DNA of 62,000 nucleotides from Symsagittifera roscoffensis. Its lineage: Eukaryota; Xenacoelomorpha; Acoela; Convolutidae. Shown piece by piece: positions 42,966 through 55,383 of the stretch; the first letter of the stretch is position 1; each line of letters starts with the position of its first letter. The translations under genes were made by a program, and so were the position numbers. The stretch lies in contig NC_087070.1 of the NCBI RefSeq assembly GCF_963678635.1, positions 24,732,007 through 24,794,006 on the forward strand, written 5' to 3'. The notes beneath the pieces were generated by a model, which was given only the letters and a program-made list of their open reading frames with translations, made no database searches and was not told the origin of the DNA.

Positions 42966-44545
42966 CTTTTTTTTGTTTATATATACTCATTTCGTTGTGT
43001 TTAAGGAGACAGGGTAGATTTGAAGCAGATTAGCTGATCTCGTTACCTATCTTTTCAATGTTAAGTGCATTTATTCTAATTGGAAAAATGTTTGAAAATA
43101 TACTTTCTATTACTTTGATGAATTAACATTTTCGGGATTTTTTTGGTTATTGATAAGACTCTGTTTAAGACTTTTTCGAATACGGAAAATCAACTCTACA
43201 AGAGTCTTTCTAATAAACTTAAAAACTTTAACAAGAAAAACTTTCTAGTGTTTTCTCGTTTCTCGAGTTCCTTCTTCAATGGAATTTTCGTTCGAAGTGC
43301 TCTTGCTACTTGAGTGTTATGATGTTTTCGACATTCATATTCACCCATGTTTAATGCCTTTTAAAGGCGAAAAGTGAATTATTAATCTCGGTTGTTATTG
43401 GACGCAATCAAAATGAATTCTCAAAATCCCGAAGCCTTAGCTTACGTTTAGTTCACGCGAAATCAAAACAAAGTTTTTTGTTAATTCGTAGCAGAGTACA
43501 CGAGGAAAATGCCCTGAATGTTCCGACTGCACTGTAAATGGTCTCAACCAGTGTTGGCAAACAGAATTTTGATAAATAGACATTCTAGGCGTTTTGTTTT
43601 TGAACATTCAAAATAAGTTATAAAAGCTGAGTCGTATAGAGCATCAATGACCAATTAGCTTGCCTCAATTCATTTTTGAGTTATTCGTTTTTGAGTCCGA
43701 GATAGCCACGCATAAAAATTTCGCCTTTAGCTTTCAACATGATATACGGTGTCTTCAAAGCGCACTTAAATTAAACCAAAATGTTGACCAATTGGGATAT
43801 TTCAAACCCCGGAGCCTTACCAAAAGGGATTGAAGATGAAGTTGCTTTTTACTTTTGAATTCAGGGAGTTGATGTCTTTATTGGAGTGTAAAAAACGTTC
43901 GTTGAAAATTTCGATCACTGAAATTGGTTAATATAAAAAACTACACCAAGCGTAAGTATTCTTGATTTTTTTCTAAAGTCAGAACAGCCAGCATATATAT
44001 TCATTGCTTTCATCGAAAGTCGGTACTATAAGTAGTCAACCATCAAACTGTATCTCCAATCAGAAACAGTGTATGCCTACAAAGAAGTGCGCTCAATACT
44101 GACCACCTGTTGTTGTTGATGGTCAGTCCTCTTGACAATACAGAAAAGGACGAGATTCCATGTGAGGTAAGAGAGTTTCTGCGGTTCATAACTGTTAAAA
44201 CCCTTGTTTAAAGACTTCTCGGAAATAGTTCCCAGGATAATCTTTCCCATTTGGCTGAATTCTGGCTTAAAATCCCACATTCTAATGAGTAAATCATTTG
44301 ACTGTCAGATACTTTTGAGCGTACCAAAATATAATCTTAAGTTCGTTGCGTCAGGCCGCTGATGTCTTTCCGCTCTCTCAAGTGACGTTTTTGTGGAAGA
44401 ATAAAATATTTGTAATTTTGTTTGCGAAATGTTTCACTCGAAAACAATTTATTATGGGTATAACTGTTGATGGGTTTTTTATGGGTATAACCGTTGATTA
44501 TCCTTTACATTTAGTTTTTTGAGGGATGTAATTGTTACCGCAAAA

Positions 44546-44632
44546 ACGAGCACGCATCATGGTGAATTTCAAACCAGCGACTTTTTGACTAAGAGATGGA
44601 TACTTTAGCCTAACCACTTGATCACCGCTCTA
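44546..44632 (-). repeat. Minus-strand tRNA-like sequence at the triplication junction
   Basis: Read on the - strand: AGCGGTGATCAAGTGGTTAG (box-A-like, as in serine/leucine-type tRNAs) and GCTGGTTTGAAATTC (box-B-like). Present at the end of all three tandem copies (47,615-47,701 and 50,684-50,769). Copy boundaries lie within a few bases of its 5' end. Confidence 0.45.
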
Positions 44633-44633
44633 C

Positions 44634-47600
44634 GGATCTCAAAAAAGCGTTTTATACTATTGATCATAACTTGCTAATGAAAAAAATTGAACGTTTACGG
44701 AATAAGAAGCAAAGCATCAGACTGGTTGAGCAGTTATCTACGTAATCGTCAGCAGTGTATAGAAATGTCTGCAACTATTTCTTCCTGGAAACAATGTTTG
44801 TGGTGTGCCACAGGGCTCAATTTTAGGTCCTCTGTTGTTCCTTATCTATATAAACCATCTTCCTAGTGCATGTAAAAACACTGAGGTGTTTCTCATCGCA
44901 GACGATACAAGTTTAAGTGCACTAGGATACTAGGATGCATAGCTTTAGAAGTTCATATTGACTTGAATAATATAAATGTTTGGTTAAATGCTAACAAACT
45001 TGCCTTGAACTTAGACAAAACAGTGCAATTGAAAGTAGGGTTAAGTGCTTCCAATTTCAACCAATCATTTTTTATCAATCATGAAGTTGTGAAAATTGCA
45101 TTTTTTCCAAGTATTTGGGGACTAGAATAGAATCCAAATTATCATTTCAAACACAAATTCAACATGTTTTCAAAAAACTTGCAACTCAAAGTGGAATCGT
45201 TTGTTAACTTCGCCATTTTGTTCCCAGAGATCAGTTCATCTGTTATTGTAATTCCAATATTAAACCATTGTTTCAATACGGTGTTGTTGTTTATGGCTGT
45301 TGTAGCTACTCGTCTCTAAAACCTATTTTCCTCTAAAAAAACTATCATGTTTATTTATTTTCGGAAGCGCCGCGACAACGCAAATGATCTTTTCACAAAA
45401 CACCGAATTTTGTCAGTCTGGAGCTTCATGTTTACGAACTACTAAAATCTGTGCTGAAGTCGATAAACAAATTTCATTCAAAAATTATCTTAATGATCTT
45501 TTCTTTTTTGAAAACATTTCAGTTCATGAGATTAATTAAAGAGCTGCTCAAGATCTATAAAGCTGTATAATACCCTCAAAACAACTGGAGTATTACCGAC
45601 AGACACGTCCTGTTTATCTTTGATTAAACTAGATTATATAACTAAATAATTCAGAATTAATTAATTATATATTCACATAAGCACTCGTGGCATAGATGTA
45701 AAATATGAGACTGGGACACCAGGGATCATGGGTTCGTTTTTCAGCGCGTGCTAGAAAATTTAAAAAGGGTAACAAGGGCTCAGTAGCTTAGCGGGTTAAA
45801 TCTAACAGAGGGATAATAAACTGGGAATAAGTAAGGGAAGGTATATGGGCAGAATATGAGAAGGTAAAAAGAGAGAAAAAAGGTAAAAAGAAAATTAATT
45901 ACTTGAAATAATTTTTCACTGAACTTGTTTGGAATAAATTTTATCTAATAACAAAGTGTTCGCACTGTCCATGTCGCAGAGGTAAAGCGCCGGTCTTTAT
46001 CGCCGGATTCATAGGTTCGATGCCTTCTGGGAACCTTTTTTTTGTTTATATATACTCATTTCGTTGTGTTTAAGTAGACAGGGTAGATTTGAAGCAGATT
46101 AGCTGATCTCGTTACCTATCTTTTCAATGTTAAGTGCATTTATTCTAATTGGAAAAATGTTTGAAAATATACTTTCTATTACTTTGATGAATTAACATTT
46201 TCGGGATTTTTTTGGTTATTGATAAGACTCTGTTTAAGACTTTTTCGAATACGGAAAATCAACTCTACAAGATTCTTTCTAATAAACTTGAAAACTTTAA
46301 CAAGAAAAACTTTCTAGTGTTTTCTCGTTTCTCGAGTTCCTTCTTCAATGGAATTTTCGTTCGAAGTGCTCTTGCTACTTGAGTGTTATGATGTTTTCGA
46401 CATTCATATTCACCCATGTTTAATGCCTTTTAAAGGCGAAAAGTGAATTATTAATCTCGGTTGTTATTGGACGCAATCAAAATGAATTCTCAAAATCCCG
46501 AAGCCTTAGCTTACGTTTAGTTCACGCGAAATCAAAACAAAGTTTTTTGTTAATTCGTAGCAGAGTACACGAGGAAAATGCCCTGAATGTTCCGACTGCA
46601 CTGTAAATGGTCTCAACCAGTGTTGGCAAACAGAATTTTGATAAATAGACATTCTAGGCGTTTTGTTTTTGAACATTCAAAATAAGTTATAAAAGCTGAG
46701 TCGTATAGAGCATCAATGACCAATTAGCTTGCCTCAATTCATTTTTGAGTTATTCGTTTTTGAGTCCGAGATAGCCACGCATAAAAATTTCGCCTTTAGC
46801 TTTCAACATGATATACGGTGTCTTCAAAGCGCACTTAAATTAAACCAAAATGTTGACCAATTGGGATATTTCAAACCCCGGAGCCTTACCAAAAGGGATT
46901 GAAGATGAAGTTGCTTTTTACTTTTGAATTCAGGGAGTTGATGTCTTTATTGGAGTGTAAAAAACGTTCGTTGAAAATTTCGATCACTGAAATTGGTTAA
47001 TATAAAAAACTACACCAAGCGTAAGTATTCTTGATTTTTTTCTAAAGTCAGAACAGCCAGCATATATATTCATTGCTTTCATCGAAAGTCGGTACTATAA
47101 GTAGTCAACCATCAAACTGTATCTCCAATCAGAAACAGTGTATGCCTACAAAGAAGTGCGCTCAATACTGACCACCTGTTGTTGTTGATGGTCAGTCCTC
47201 TTGACAATACAGAAAAGGACGAGATTCCATGTGAGGTAAGAGAGTTTCTGCGGTTCATAACTGTTAAAACCCTTGTTTAAAGACTTCTCGGAAATAGTTC
47301 CCAGGATAATCTTTCCCATTTGGCTGAATTCTGGCTTAAAATCCCACATTCTAATGAGTAAATCATTTGACTGTCAGATACTTTTGAGCGTACCAAAATA
47401 TAATCTTAAGTTCGTTGCGTCAGGCCGCTGATGTCTTTCCGCTCTCTCAAGTGACGTTTTTGTGGAAGAATAAAATATTTGTAATTTTGTTTGCGAAATG
47501 TTTCACTCGAAAACAATTTATTATGGGTATAACTGTTGATGGGTTTTTTATGGGTATAACCGTTGATTATCCTTTACATTTAGTTTTTTGAGGGATGTAA

Positions 47601-47702
47601 TTGTTACCGCAAAAACGAGCACGCATCATGGTGAATTTCAAACCAGCGACTTTTTGACTAAGAGATGGATACTTTAGCCTAACCACTTGATCACCGCTCT
47701 AC
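44634..47702 (+). repeat. Tandem triplication, copy 2 (3069 bp)
   Basis: Differs from copy 3 by only a handful of substitutions over 3069 bp. It carries the same LINE 3' end and tRNA-like pieces. No intact gene is present; a shared 67-codon minus-strand frame (44,077 in copy 1, and at 3069-bp offsets) shows no domain. Confidence 0.9.
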
Positions 47703-50700
47703 GGATCTCAAAAAAGCGTTTTATACTATTGATCATAACTTGCTAATGAAAAAAATTGAACGTTTACGGAATAAGAAGCAAAGCATCAGACTGGTTGAGC
47801 AGTTATCTACGTAATCGTCAGCAGTGTATAGAAATGTCTGCAACTATTTCTTCCTGGAAACAATGTTTGTGGTGTGCCACAGGGCTCAATTTTAGGTCCT
47901 CTGTTGTTACTTATCTATATAAACCATCTTCCTAGTGCATGTAAAAACACTGAGGTGTTTCTCATCGCAGACGATACAAGTTTAAGTGCACTAGGATACT
48001 AGGATGCATAGCTTTAGAAGTTCATATTGACTTGAATAATATAAATGTTTGGTTAAATGCTAACAAACTTGCCTTGAACTTAGACAAAACAGTGCAATTG
48101 AAAGTAGGGTTAAGTGCTTCCAATTTCAACCAATCATTTTTTATCAATCATGAAGTTGTGAAAATTGCATTTTTTCCAAGTATTTGGGGACTAGAATAGA
48201 ATCCAAATTATCATTTCAAACACAAATTCAACATGTTTTCAAAAAACTTGCAACTCAAAGTGGAATCGTTTGTTAACTTCGCCATTTTGTTCCCAGAGAT
48301 CAGTTCATCTGTTATTGTAATTCCAATATTAAACCATTGTTTCAATACGGTGTTGTTGTTTATGGCTGTTGTAGCTACTCGTCTCTAAAACCTATTTTCC
48401 TCTAAAAAAACTATCATGTTTATTTATTTTCGGAAGCGCCGCGACAACGCAAATGATCTTTTCACAAAACACCGAATTTTGTCAGTCTGGAGCTTCATGT
48501 TTACGAACTACTAAAATCTGTGCTGAAGTCGATAAACAAATTTCATTCAAAAATTATCTTAATGATCTTTTCTTTTTTGAAAACATTTCAGTTCATGAGA
48601 TTAATTAAAGAGCTGCTCAAGATCTATAAAGCTGTATAATACCCTCAAAACAACTGGAGTATTACCGACAGACACGTCCTGTTTATCTTTGATTAAACTA
48701 GATTATATAACTAAATAATTCAGAATTAATTAATTATATATTCACATAAGCACTCGTGGCATAGATGTAAAATATGAGACTGGGACACCAGGGATCATGG
48801 GTTCGTTTTTCAGCGCGTGCTAGAAAATTTAAAAAGGGTAACAAGGGCTCAGTAGCTTAGCGGGTTAAATCTAACAGAGGGATAATAAACTGGGAATAAG
48901 TAAGGGAAGGTATATGGGCAGAATATGAGAAGGTAAAAAGAGAGAAAAAAGGTAAAAAGAAAATTAATTACTTGAAATAATTTTTCACTGAACTTGTTTG
49001 GAATAAATTTTATCTAATAACAAAGTGTTCGCACTGTCCATGTCGCAGAGGTAAAGCGCCGGTCTTTATCGCCGGATTCATAGGTTCGATGCCTTCTGGG
49101 AACCTTTTTTTTGTTTATATATACTCATTTCGTTGTGTTTAAGTAGACAGGGTAGATTTGAAGCAGATTAGCTGATCTCGTTACCTATCTTTTCAATGTT
49201 AAGTGCATTTATTCTAATTGGAAAAATGTTTGAAAATATACTTTCTATTACTTTGATGAATTAACATTTTCGGGATTTTTTTGGTTATTGATAAGACTCT
49301 GTTTAAGACTTTTTCGAATACGGAAAATCAACTCTACAAGAGTCTTTCTAATAAACTTAAAAACTTTAACAAGAAAAACTTTCTAGTGTTTTCTGGTTTC
49401 TCGAGTTCCTTCTTCAATGGAATTTTCGTTCGAAGTGCTCTTGCTACTTGAGTGTTATGATGTTTTCGACATTCATATTCACCCATGTTTAATGCCTTTT
49501 AAAGGCGAAAAGTGAATTATTAATCTCGGTTGTTATTGGACGCAATCAAAATGAATTCTCAAAATCCCGAAGCCTTAGCTTACGTTTAGTTCACGCGAAA
49601 TCAAAACAAAGTTTTTTGTTAATTCGTAGCAGAGTACACGAGGAAAATGCCCTGAATGTTCCGACTGCACTGTAAATGGTCTCAACCAGTGTTGGCAAAC
49701 AGAATTTTGATAAATAGACATTCTAGGCGTTTTGTTTTTGAACATTCAAAATAAGTTATAAAAGCTGAGTCGTATAGAGCATCAATGACCAATTAGCTTG
49801 CCTCAATTCATTTTTGAGTTATTCGTTTTTGAGTCCGAGATAGCCACGCATAAAAATTTCGCCTTTAGCTTTCAACATGATATACGGTGTCTTCAAAGCG
49901 CACTTAAATTAAACCAAAATGTTGACCAATTGGGATATTTCAAACCCCGGAGCCTTACCAAAAGGGATTGAAGATGAAGTTGCTTTTTACTTTTGAATTC
50001 AGGGAGTTGATGTCTTTATTGGAGTGTAAAAAACGTTCGTTGAAAATTTCGATCACTGAAATTGGTTAATATAAAAAACTACACCAAGCGTAAGTATTCT
50101 TGATTTTTTTCTAAAGTCAGAACAGCCAGCATATATATTCATTGCTTTCATCGAAAGTCGGTACTATAAGTAGTCAACCATCAAACTGTATCTCCAATCA
50201 GAAACAGTGTATGCCTACAAAGAAGTGCGCTCAATACTGACCACCTGTTGTTGTTGATGGTCAGTCCTCTTGACAATACAGAAAAGGACGAGATTCCATG
50301 TGAGGTAAGAGAGTTTCTGCGGTTCATAACTGTTAAAACCCTTGTTTAAAGACTTCTCGGAAATAGTTCCCAGGATAATCTTTCCCATTTGGCTGAATTC
50401 TGGCTTAAAATCCCACATTCTAATGAGTAAATCATTTGACTGTCAGATACTTTTGAGCGTACCAAAATATAATCTGTTAAGCTCGTTGCGTAAGGCCGCT
50501 GATGTCTTTTCGCTCTCTCAAGTGACGTTTTTGTGGAAGAATTAAATATTTGTAATTTTGTTTGCGAAATGTTTCACTCGAAAACAATTTATTATGGGTA
50601 TAACTGTTGATGGGTTTTTTATGGGTATAACCGTTGATTATCCTTTACATTTAGTTTTTTGAGGGATGTAATTGTTACCGCAAGAACGAGCACGCATCAT

Positions 50701-50769
50701 GGTGAATTTCAAACCAGCGACTTTTTGACTAAGAGATGGATACTTTAGCCTAACCACTTGATCACCGCT
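47703..50769 (+). repeat. Tandem triplication, copy 3 (3067 bp)
   Basis: Ends at ATCACCGCT, after which unique intron sequence follows. Its last ~300 bp have a few private differences (for example CTGTTAAGCTCG for CTTAAGTTCG near 50,475), as expected for the oldest right-hand edge. Confidence 0.9.
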
Positions 50770-51027
50770 TCGTTTGGTAGACGTTGACTTTTTCAAGTGT
50801 CATTACAGTGGTCGTCGGTGATTTTTATTCCTGTCACTAGTATTTAACACTATAATTCTCAAAGATAGATCTTAGGGTCTCTTAGCTTATTCCTAGTCCA
50901 TTCAATGTACAGTCGTTGTTTCCGTTTCCGCTTTAATTCGTTCCTTCTTTTCAATCAATATCGGAACAATAGCTTTTTATTCTTATGATTAATTTGGTTT
51001 AAAAAAAACACTAATTTTTGTACATAG

Positions 51028-51168
51028 GACGCTGAGGGAGATGCGTATAACATGCCAAATGGATCTGGTAAATGGAGCTCAAAGAAAGAAGAGCAAATTG
51101 AATTGCGCGAGTCTTCTCTCAAAGTTTTGGCCTCACTCTGCGCCAACGACCCAGAAACAGCCGCACGA
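51028..51168 (+). CDS. ARMC8: ARMC8 exon
   Basis: 141 bp, acceptor TTGTACATAG, donor CGA|GTGAGT, phase 0 to 0. It encodes a polar N-terminal half and then IELRESSLKVLASLCANDPE, a close match to [20 protein letters not shown] of human ARMC8. The incoming phase does not agree with the preceding recognised exon (phase 2 out). Confidence 0.8.
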
Positions 51169-51365
51169 GTGAGTAAGCATCATATACTTTTTTCACGTGT
51201 CATTGCCACGAGTCAATAAGCGTATTGAAGGCTTTTATATAGGTCGGGATTATTGAAAAAGTCTAAAAGTTTGTTCACGCTCGATTTTGATTTTTCGCGG
51301 TTTAACTTTTGATTTTTTAATCGAGTCCATTTCCTTTGTTAACCAGACGAAAGACTCTTTTTAAA

Positions 51366-51790
51366 AGTAATGAACGTAGTGAAGACTCCTATATAGGTCT
51401 TGCCGATTTTTTTTTCTGGAAAAAGTCTTGAAATTTGTCCACCCTCAATTTTGCCTTTTCGCGGTTTTTTTTATGATTTTTTTTAACTTCAGTGCATTTC
51501 TATTGTCAAAAGGAAGGCAAACTCCACTATCGAACAACAAAATTGTAAAGGTAACGAAAAATGTGATCAACTTCTAATTTTGAAAATGGAAATTAATTAC
51601 CAGATTTCCCAGCGAAATAAAAGTTTTACCTATTGATCCAGTTTGCTCAAATTATTCGATTTTTGAAAAAACATGTCGGTTTTTTTTTACAGTTTCCTTG
51701 CGTTCTTTACTCTTTTCCAACTGTCAGTTGGTTATGTTTCCTTGCATTCATTGACTTTTTTCTAACTCTTTTGGTTATGTTCAAGTTCTA
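51366..51790 (+). repeat. Interspersed repeat R1
   Basis: AATGAACGTAGTGAAGACTC, GGAAGGCAAACTCCACTATC, AAATGTGATCAACTTCTAAT, CCCAGCGAAATAAAAGT and CCTATTGATCCAGTTT follow one another as in the copy at 60,007-60,480. Confidence 0.65.
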
Positions 51791-51959
51791 TCAATTAGGG
51801 TAATAGACTTAGGTTGAAGGACTTTTTTGTAGTTTTTCCTTGAAAAATCTTTCTGAAGTTCTGAGGCTGTAAATTAGCTACGGCAATTATATTAGGTTTT
51901 GAAATCTGTTCACTTTCATTTTTGAAAGTTAATATAATTGTGTCCCTTGTGTTATTTAG

Positions 51960-52427
51960 CTAGTGAACGAGTTCAATATAGTGGAAAGAGTAATTCTACC
52001 ATGTCTTCTCCGGACAGACGCCCGAATCGACCCGAATAATTGCGAGAATCAAATTGAGAGGAGACGATCGGAGGCAAGGTTGTTGTCTTCGTGTCTGCTC
52101 TTGCTTCTGAGTTTGACCAGAGCAGTTCCAGTGTTAGTTAAACACCTTCTAATTTTACGCCGCCCTCAGAAACCATCACAACTACCGAGCCAGTCACAAC
52201 TGCTGATAGAATCATCAGGAACCACCCATCGTGGTTTTTACAGAACCAGTGCGACTATCACACCCTTGAGTGTCAATAGGGAGAGTGGGCTGGAAATAAA
52301 CGAAGATGAAAGTGAACTGGGAGAAGGGAGAGAGAGACTCGGAGTGAGAGCATTTTTCGTCCACTCACAGCCGGCTGAACAGTTAAACAGACATCAAAGC
52401 TCCTCAATCTACACGCTTCTGTTGCAG
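51960..52427 (+). CDS. ARMC8: ARMC8 exon with low-complexity insertion
   Basis: 468 bp, acceptor TTATTTAG, donor CAG|GTCAGT, phase 0 to 0. It starts LVNEFNIVERVILPCLLRTD, then SEARLLSSCLLLLLSLTRAV, corresponding to the V-R-L-A-A-V-R-C-L-H-S-L-S-R-S-V helix of ARMC8. A polar loop of about 75 residues follows, then FFVHSQPAEQLNRHQSSSIY (human S-F-Q-D-H-A-V-W-K-P-L-M). The loop is lineage-specific. Confidence 0.75.
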
Positions 52428-53384
52428 GTCAGTGTTTCTTATCTACCTTTACTATGCACACACAAAAAAATGGTGTTTTTTATACTAGAAACGGCAAAGA
52501 AAGACTATTTTTATTAAATTTTATATAATTTTTACTATTAATGGCGAAGAGAAACAAAATTATGTTTTGTCTGCTTCGTCGCCGCATCGCGGAATTTTCT
52601 TGTTTTACACAATATTCACAGAAAAACATATGATAGCTTGGCTTACATCAAAATCAAACTTAAATAGCTTTTCAGGCACACATGGTTTTTAGAGAAAAAT
52701 ATTACGCCTGAGGTCGTAAAGGTCCTGAGTTCGAATTCGAACCAGGCCAGAACTTGTTTTTATTCAAAAGGGAAATAATCGGTTTCAAAAAGTTGTGTGT
52801 CTGCTTATGTGTGTCTACTTATGTTCGATCGGCTTAGTTGCATTGTTACGGATTTTTGCTGGGCTGTAAGTAATTTTTATTGTAACTGAAAGAGTTTTGA
52901 TTTGTTACTGTAATATGTAAACTTACTAAGTTTGTATTTGTTTTTCGCTGGTGTGTTTGGCTTCAATTGTTTTGCTTCTGCTTTATCGAGTAAGTGAACC
53001 AATTCAGCGTTGTTTTAAAGGAAAAATAGATTTTTACGCTTTTGTGTGTTTCCGGAGGGGGAGCGTAAAAATTCGGAACTTTCTAAATTTTTTCAATTGA
53101 AAACGGAATTGCCGGCTCAGTTGGCGATCGATTTTTGTGTCTGAATATTTATTGAACGCTAGTTATTGTGTTTTTTGAACATCATCCAGACAAATTCTGA
53201 AAATTTTTAGTTATCGTTTTTTCGAAATGCTGTAATTGTTTTTCGACTTAGTGGCTTTTGTTTCCTTTTCTGTCTGCTAACTTGCAATGCGGTGTGTGTG
53301 GTCTCGCAAGTGGTGCGAAGCTCCGCTTCGCCTCTGTGTAGAATGATTAAGTAGGTTGTTGGATCAACCTCTGGATCTTTTCAG
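52428..53384 (+). other. Intron with a tRNA-like remnant and a hairpin element
   Basis: 52,677-52,755 has a box-B-like GAGTTCGAATTC near its end but a poor box A. 53,315-53,331 is a perfect hairpin GCGAAGC-TCC-GCTTCGC. Nothing else is assignable. Confidence 0.45.
53315..53331 (+). repeat. Dispersed hairpin element (GCGAAGC/GCTTCGC)
   Basis: A perfect 7-bp stem and 3-base loop, set between CTCGCAAGTGGT and CTCTGTGTAG. The flanks are shared with the other copies. Confidence 0.65.
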
Positions 53385-53644
53385 ATTCTGAAGACCAATT
53401 GTGTATCAGAGTGCAGCCACGGCTCAGCCTCTGATTGGGGCTATGACTTGGCAGTGAAGCAACTGGCGAGCAGTATACTGTGCAACCTCTCTCTACCATA
53501 CGCGTGTAGCAGAACTGCTACTTCCGCTGTTAACAACTCTCCCTTCCGCAGTGCTGCCCTGTCGTCTCCCAGGAAAGCCCTGCTTGAAAATGGGTTGCTC
53601 AAGGCGTGCTGGCAGCTAGTTAGCTCAAATGATTATAATTTGAG
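53385..53644 (+). CDS. ARMC8: ARMC8 exon
   Basis: 260 bp, acceptor TCTTTTCAG, donor GAG|GTTTGC, phase 0 in and 2 out. It encodes QLASSILCNLSLPYACSRTA and later ALLENGLLKACWQLVSSNDY, matching V-A-S-S-T-L-C-N-L-L-L-E-F-S-P and I-L-E-S-G-V-I-E-L-L-C-G-L-T-Q-S-E-N of human ARMC8. The split codon joins correctly with the next exon. Confidence 0.85.
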
Positions 53645-53934
53645 GTTTGCACCTTTGTTCACATTGTTATGGCTCAAAAGGGTCTTGAGTACTTTTAAAA
53701 TTTAGATCGCATGGTTTTATTTCTGTTCAAAAAAGTACTAAATGACTTATACGAACGTTGAACTATGAAGTAATAAGTCTACGTAACTTTCGACAAAAGA
53801 TCAGAAAACATTATGTCACGAAACACGTAACAATGAAGATGGTTTGTGAAAGGCAAGATTATGGATATATTTTAAGTTTCAATTAGCTGGCTGGATGTTA
53901 AACAAGATTTATGGATCTCTTCTCATTTTCGCAG

Positions 53935-54202
53935 ACTGAACGGAGTGTGGATTCTAATGAACCTCAGCTGCGAAGGGACGCAGGAGGACAAAGAACAACA
54001 AGGGAAACATCTCATGTTGCAGATATGGCAGGGCCTACTGATGACGTCACCAATTACTAATACTGAATCTAATCACGCCTCCCCCGCTTCTGTACTGTCT
54101 CACCTGTTGCGTGACCCATGTCCGCATGTGGCAGAGAAGACCAGTGGTCTACTGCTCAACTTAAGTTGTCATCTCAGCCGGCACACTTGCAAAGGAGATC
54201 AA
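53935..54202 (+). CDS. ARMC8: ARMC8 exon
   Basis: 268 bp, acceptor TTTTCGCAG, donor CAA|GTACAC, phase 2 in and 0 out. LNGVWILMNLSCEG is an almost direct match to V-N-G-I-W-A-L-M-N-M-A-F; LSHLLRDPCPHVAEKTSGLL matches [20 protein letters not shown]. This is the strongest evidence for the ARMC8 call. Confidence 0.9.
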
Positions 54203-55005
54203 GTACACTTTTTTAACATTTTCAGCATTACAAATTAAAAATTTGCCTGCTCAGAGACGTTTGAAAACGGACCATTTGGTCTAAAGACGTTCTCTCAGTC
54301 TTCACATTGGTACATAGTTGTTGCCAATATCGTAAACCAGTCTACAAGCTTGTGAGCCTAATAACAATTTAATATCTTTTTATTATTAAGTACGTTCTTT
54401 TTGTCGAGTTACCTGGTGATCTCGTCACACTTAAGCTCAAGTAGCTCTAATTCGTTGTTAATTAAACAACGTTGATTACTGGATGTCTTTGAAAGATCGT
54501 TTTTGAAGAGTGAATGCTTGTAAAAGGATTGTTATTTTGCTCATTTCGTTCTTTTCGCGTGCGTTTTTTTTTGAGGCAGTTCATTCATAAGCGTTTGCGC
54601 TAAATGGAGGAAAGTTTTTCCGAATCAGATAAAGAAATAAGCATGCTAAGGCACAGGCGGAAGAGGCTGCATTCAAAACCGCATGTTTTGCTCATAGAAG
54701 TGCGTTTGACAAATGAGCACAATTGTGATAGAGATCCTAAAACATACTGAGTAGCTAATTTAAAGTGCATTGACTTGAAATTTTGCAAATTTTGCTTTTG
54801 TATAGCTGAAATTATCAAATGAGCCAGAAGCTGTCAATTAAAATTGTGTAAAATTTTGATAACGGGCGAGAGGGTTTTATGCACTACAAAGATGCATTTG
54901 TAATCATTTAGTGTTATGGATTTTGGATTAACAACTAGTGTTTCACTTTCGCATTTGACTCCCTTAAACTTAGTATGAGTTCATCACTCGCACGATTTGT
55001 TTCAG
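54203..55005 (+). other. ARMC8 intron, nothing recognised
   Basis: 803 bp of AT-rich intron with a T/C-rich end (GATTTGTTTCAG). No repeat or ORF is supported. Confidence 0.5.
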
Positions 55006-55101
55006 TGTGTGAATGACTCGGCTCGGCTGGTGATAGAAAAAGGAAGAGAAATTGTGCAATTCATCTGTGATGGACTTGAAAGGACAGAACTGCGACATAA
55101 C
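55006..55101 (+). CDS. ARMC8: ARMC8 exon
   Basis: 96 bp, phase 0 to 0, acceptor TTTGTTTCAG, donor AAC|GTGAGT. ARLVIEKGREIVQFICDGLE corresponds to [22 protein letters not shown] in ARMC8. Confidence 0.8.
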
Positions 55102-55383
55102 GTGAGTGATGATCAAAGTCAGCTTAGCGCGTTTTTATTTATTTTTGGCCCAGATTGAAGCGTCACGACGTCGAAATCATGGGCTTTAAATTGGTGAGGC
55201 GTGATATATTTGGTGGAATATTTAAAAATTCACTATTTACACCTGCAAAGCTCGTGTTATAGTATGAACTATCTTTTTTTTTCAAATTGACTGGTACTGA
55301 TAATGCGTCATAATTGGCGTGCTTCACTTAAGAAATTCGGTTTTTCCCAGTTAGCGTTATCAGTCATATTTTTGCTTGTGTAT

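Larger units (their letters stand above)
41573..44633 (+). repeat. Tandem triplication, copy 1 (3061 bp)
   Basis: It begins at GGATCTCAAAAAAGCG inside the LINE reverse transcriptase and ends at the minus-strand tRNA-like sequence. It is 8 bp shorter than copies 2 and 3 because they have an extra ACTAGGAT in CACTAGGATACTAGGATGC. The original locus: only this copy continues upstream into the LINE. Confidence 0.9.

Noticed and set aside
45965-46034. Functional suppressor tRNA (anticodon TTA)
   Set aside because: Acceptor and T stems have several mismatches, and it sits in SINE-like DNA; most likely a tRNA-derived repeat.
44077-50418. 67-codon minus-strand frame present three times at 3069-bp spacing
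   Set aside because: Identical by recent duplication, with no motif or start context; conservation carries no information here.
53086-53125. tRNA-like GGCTCAGTTGGCGATCG
   Set aside because: Only a partial box A and no box B within tRNA distance.
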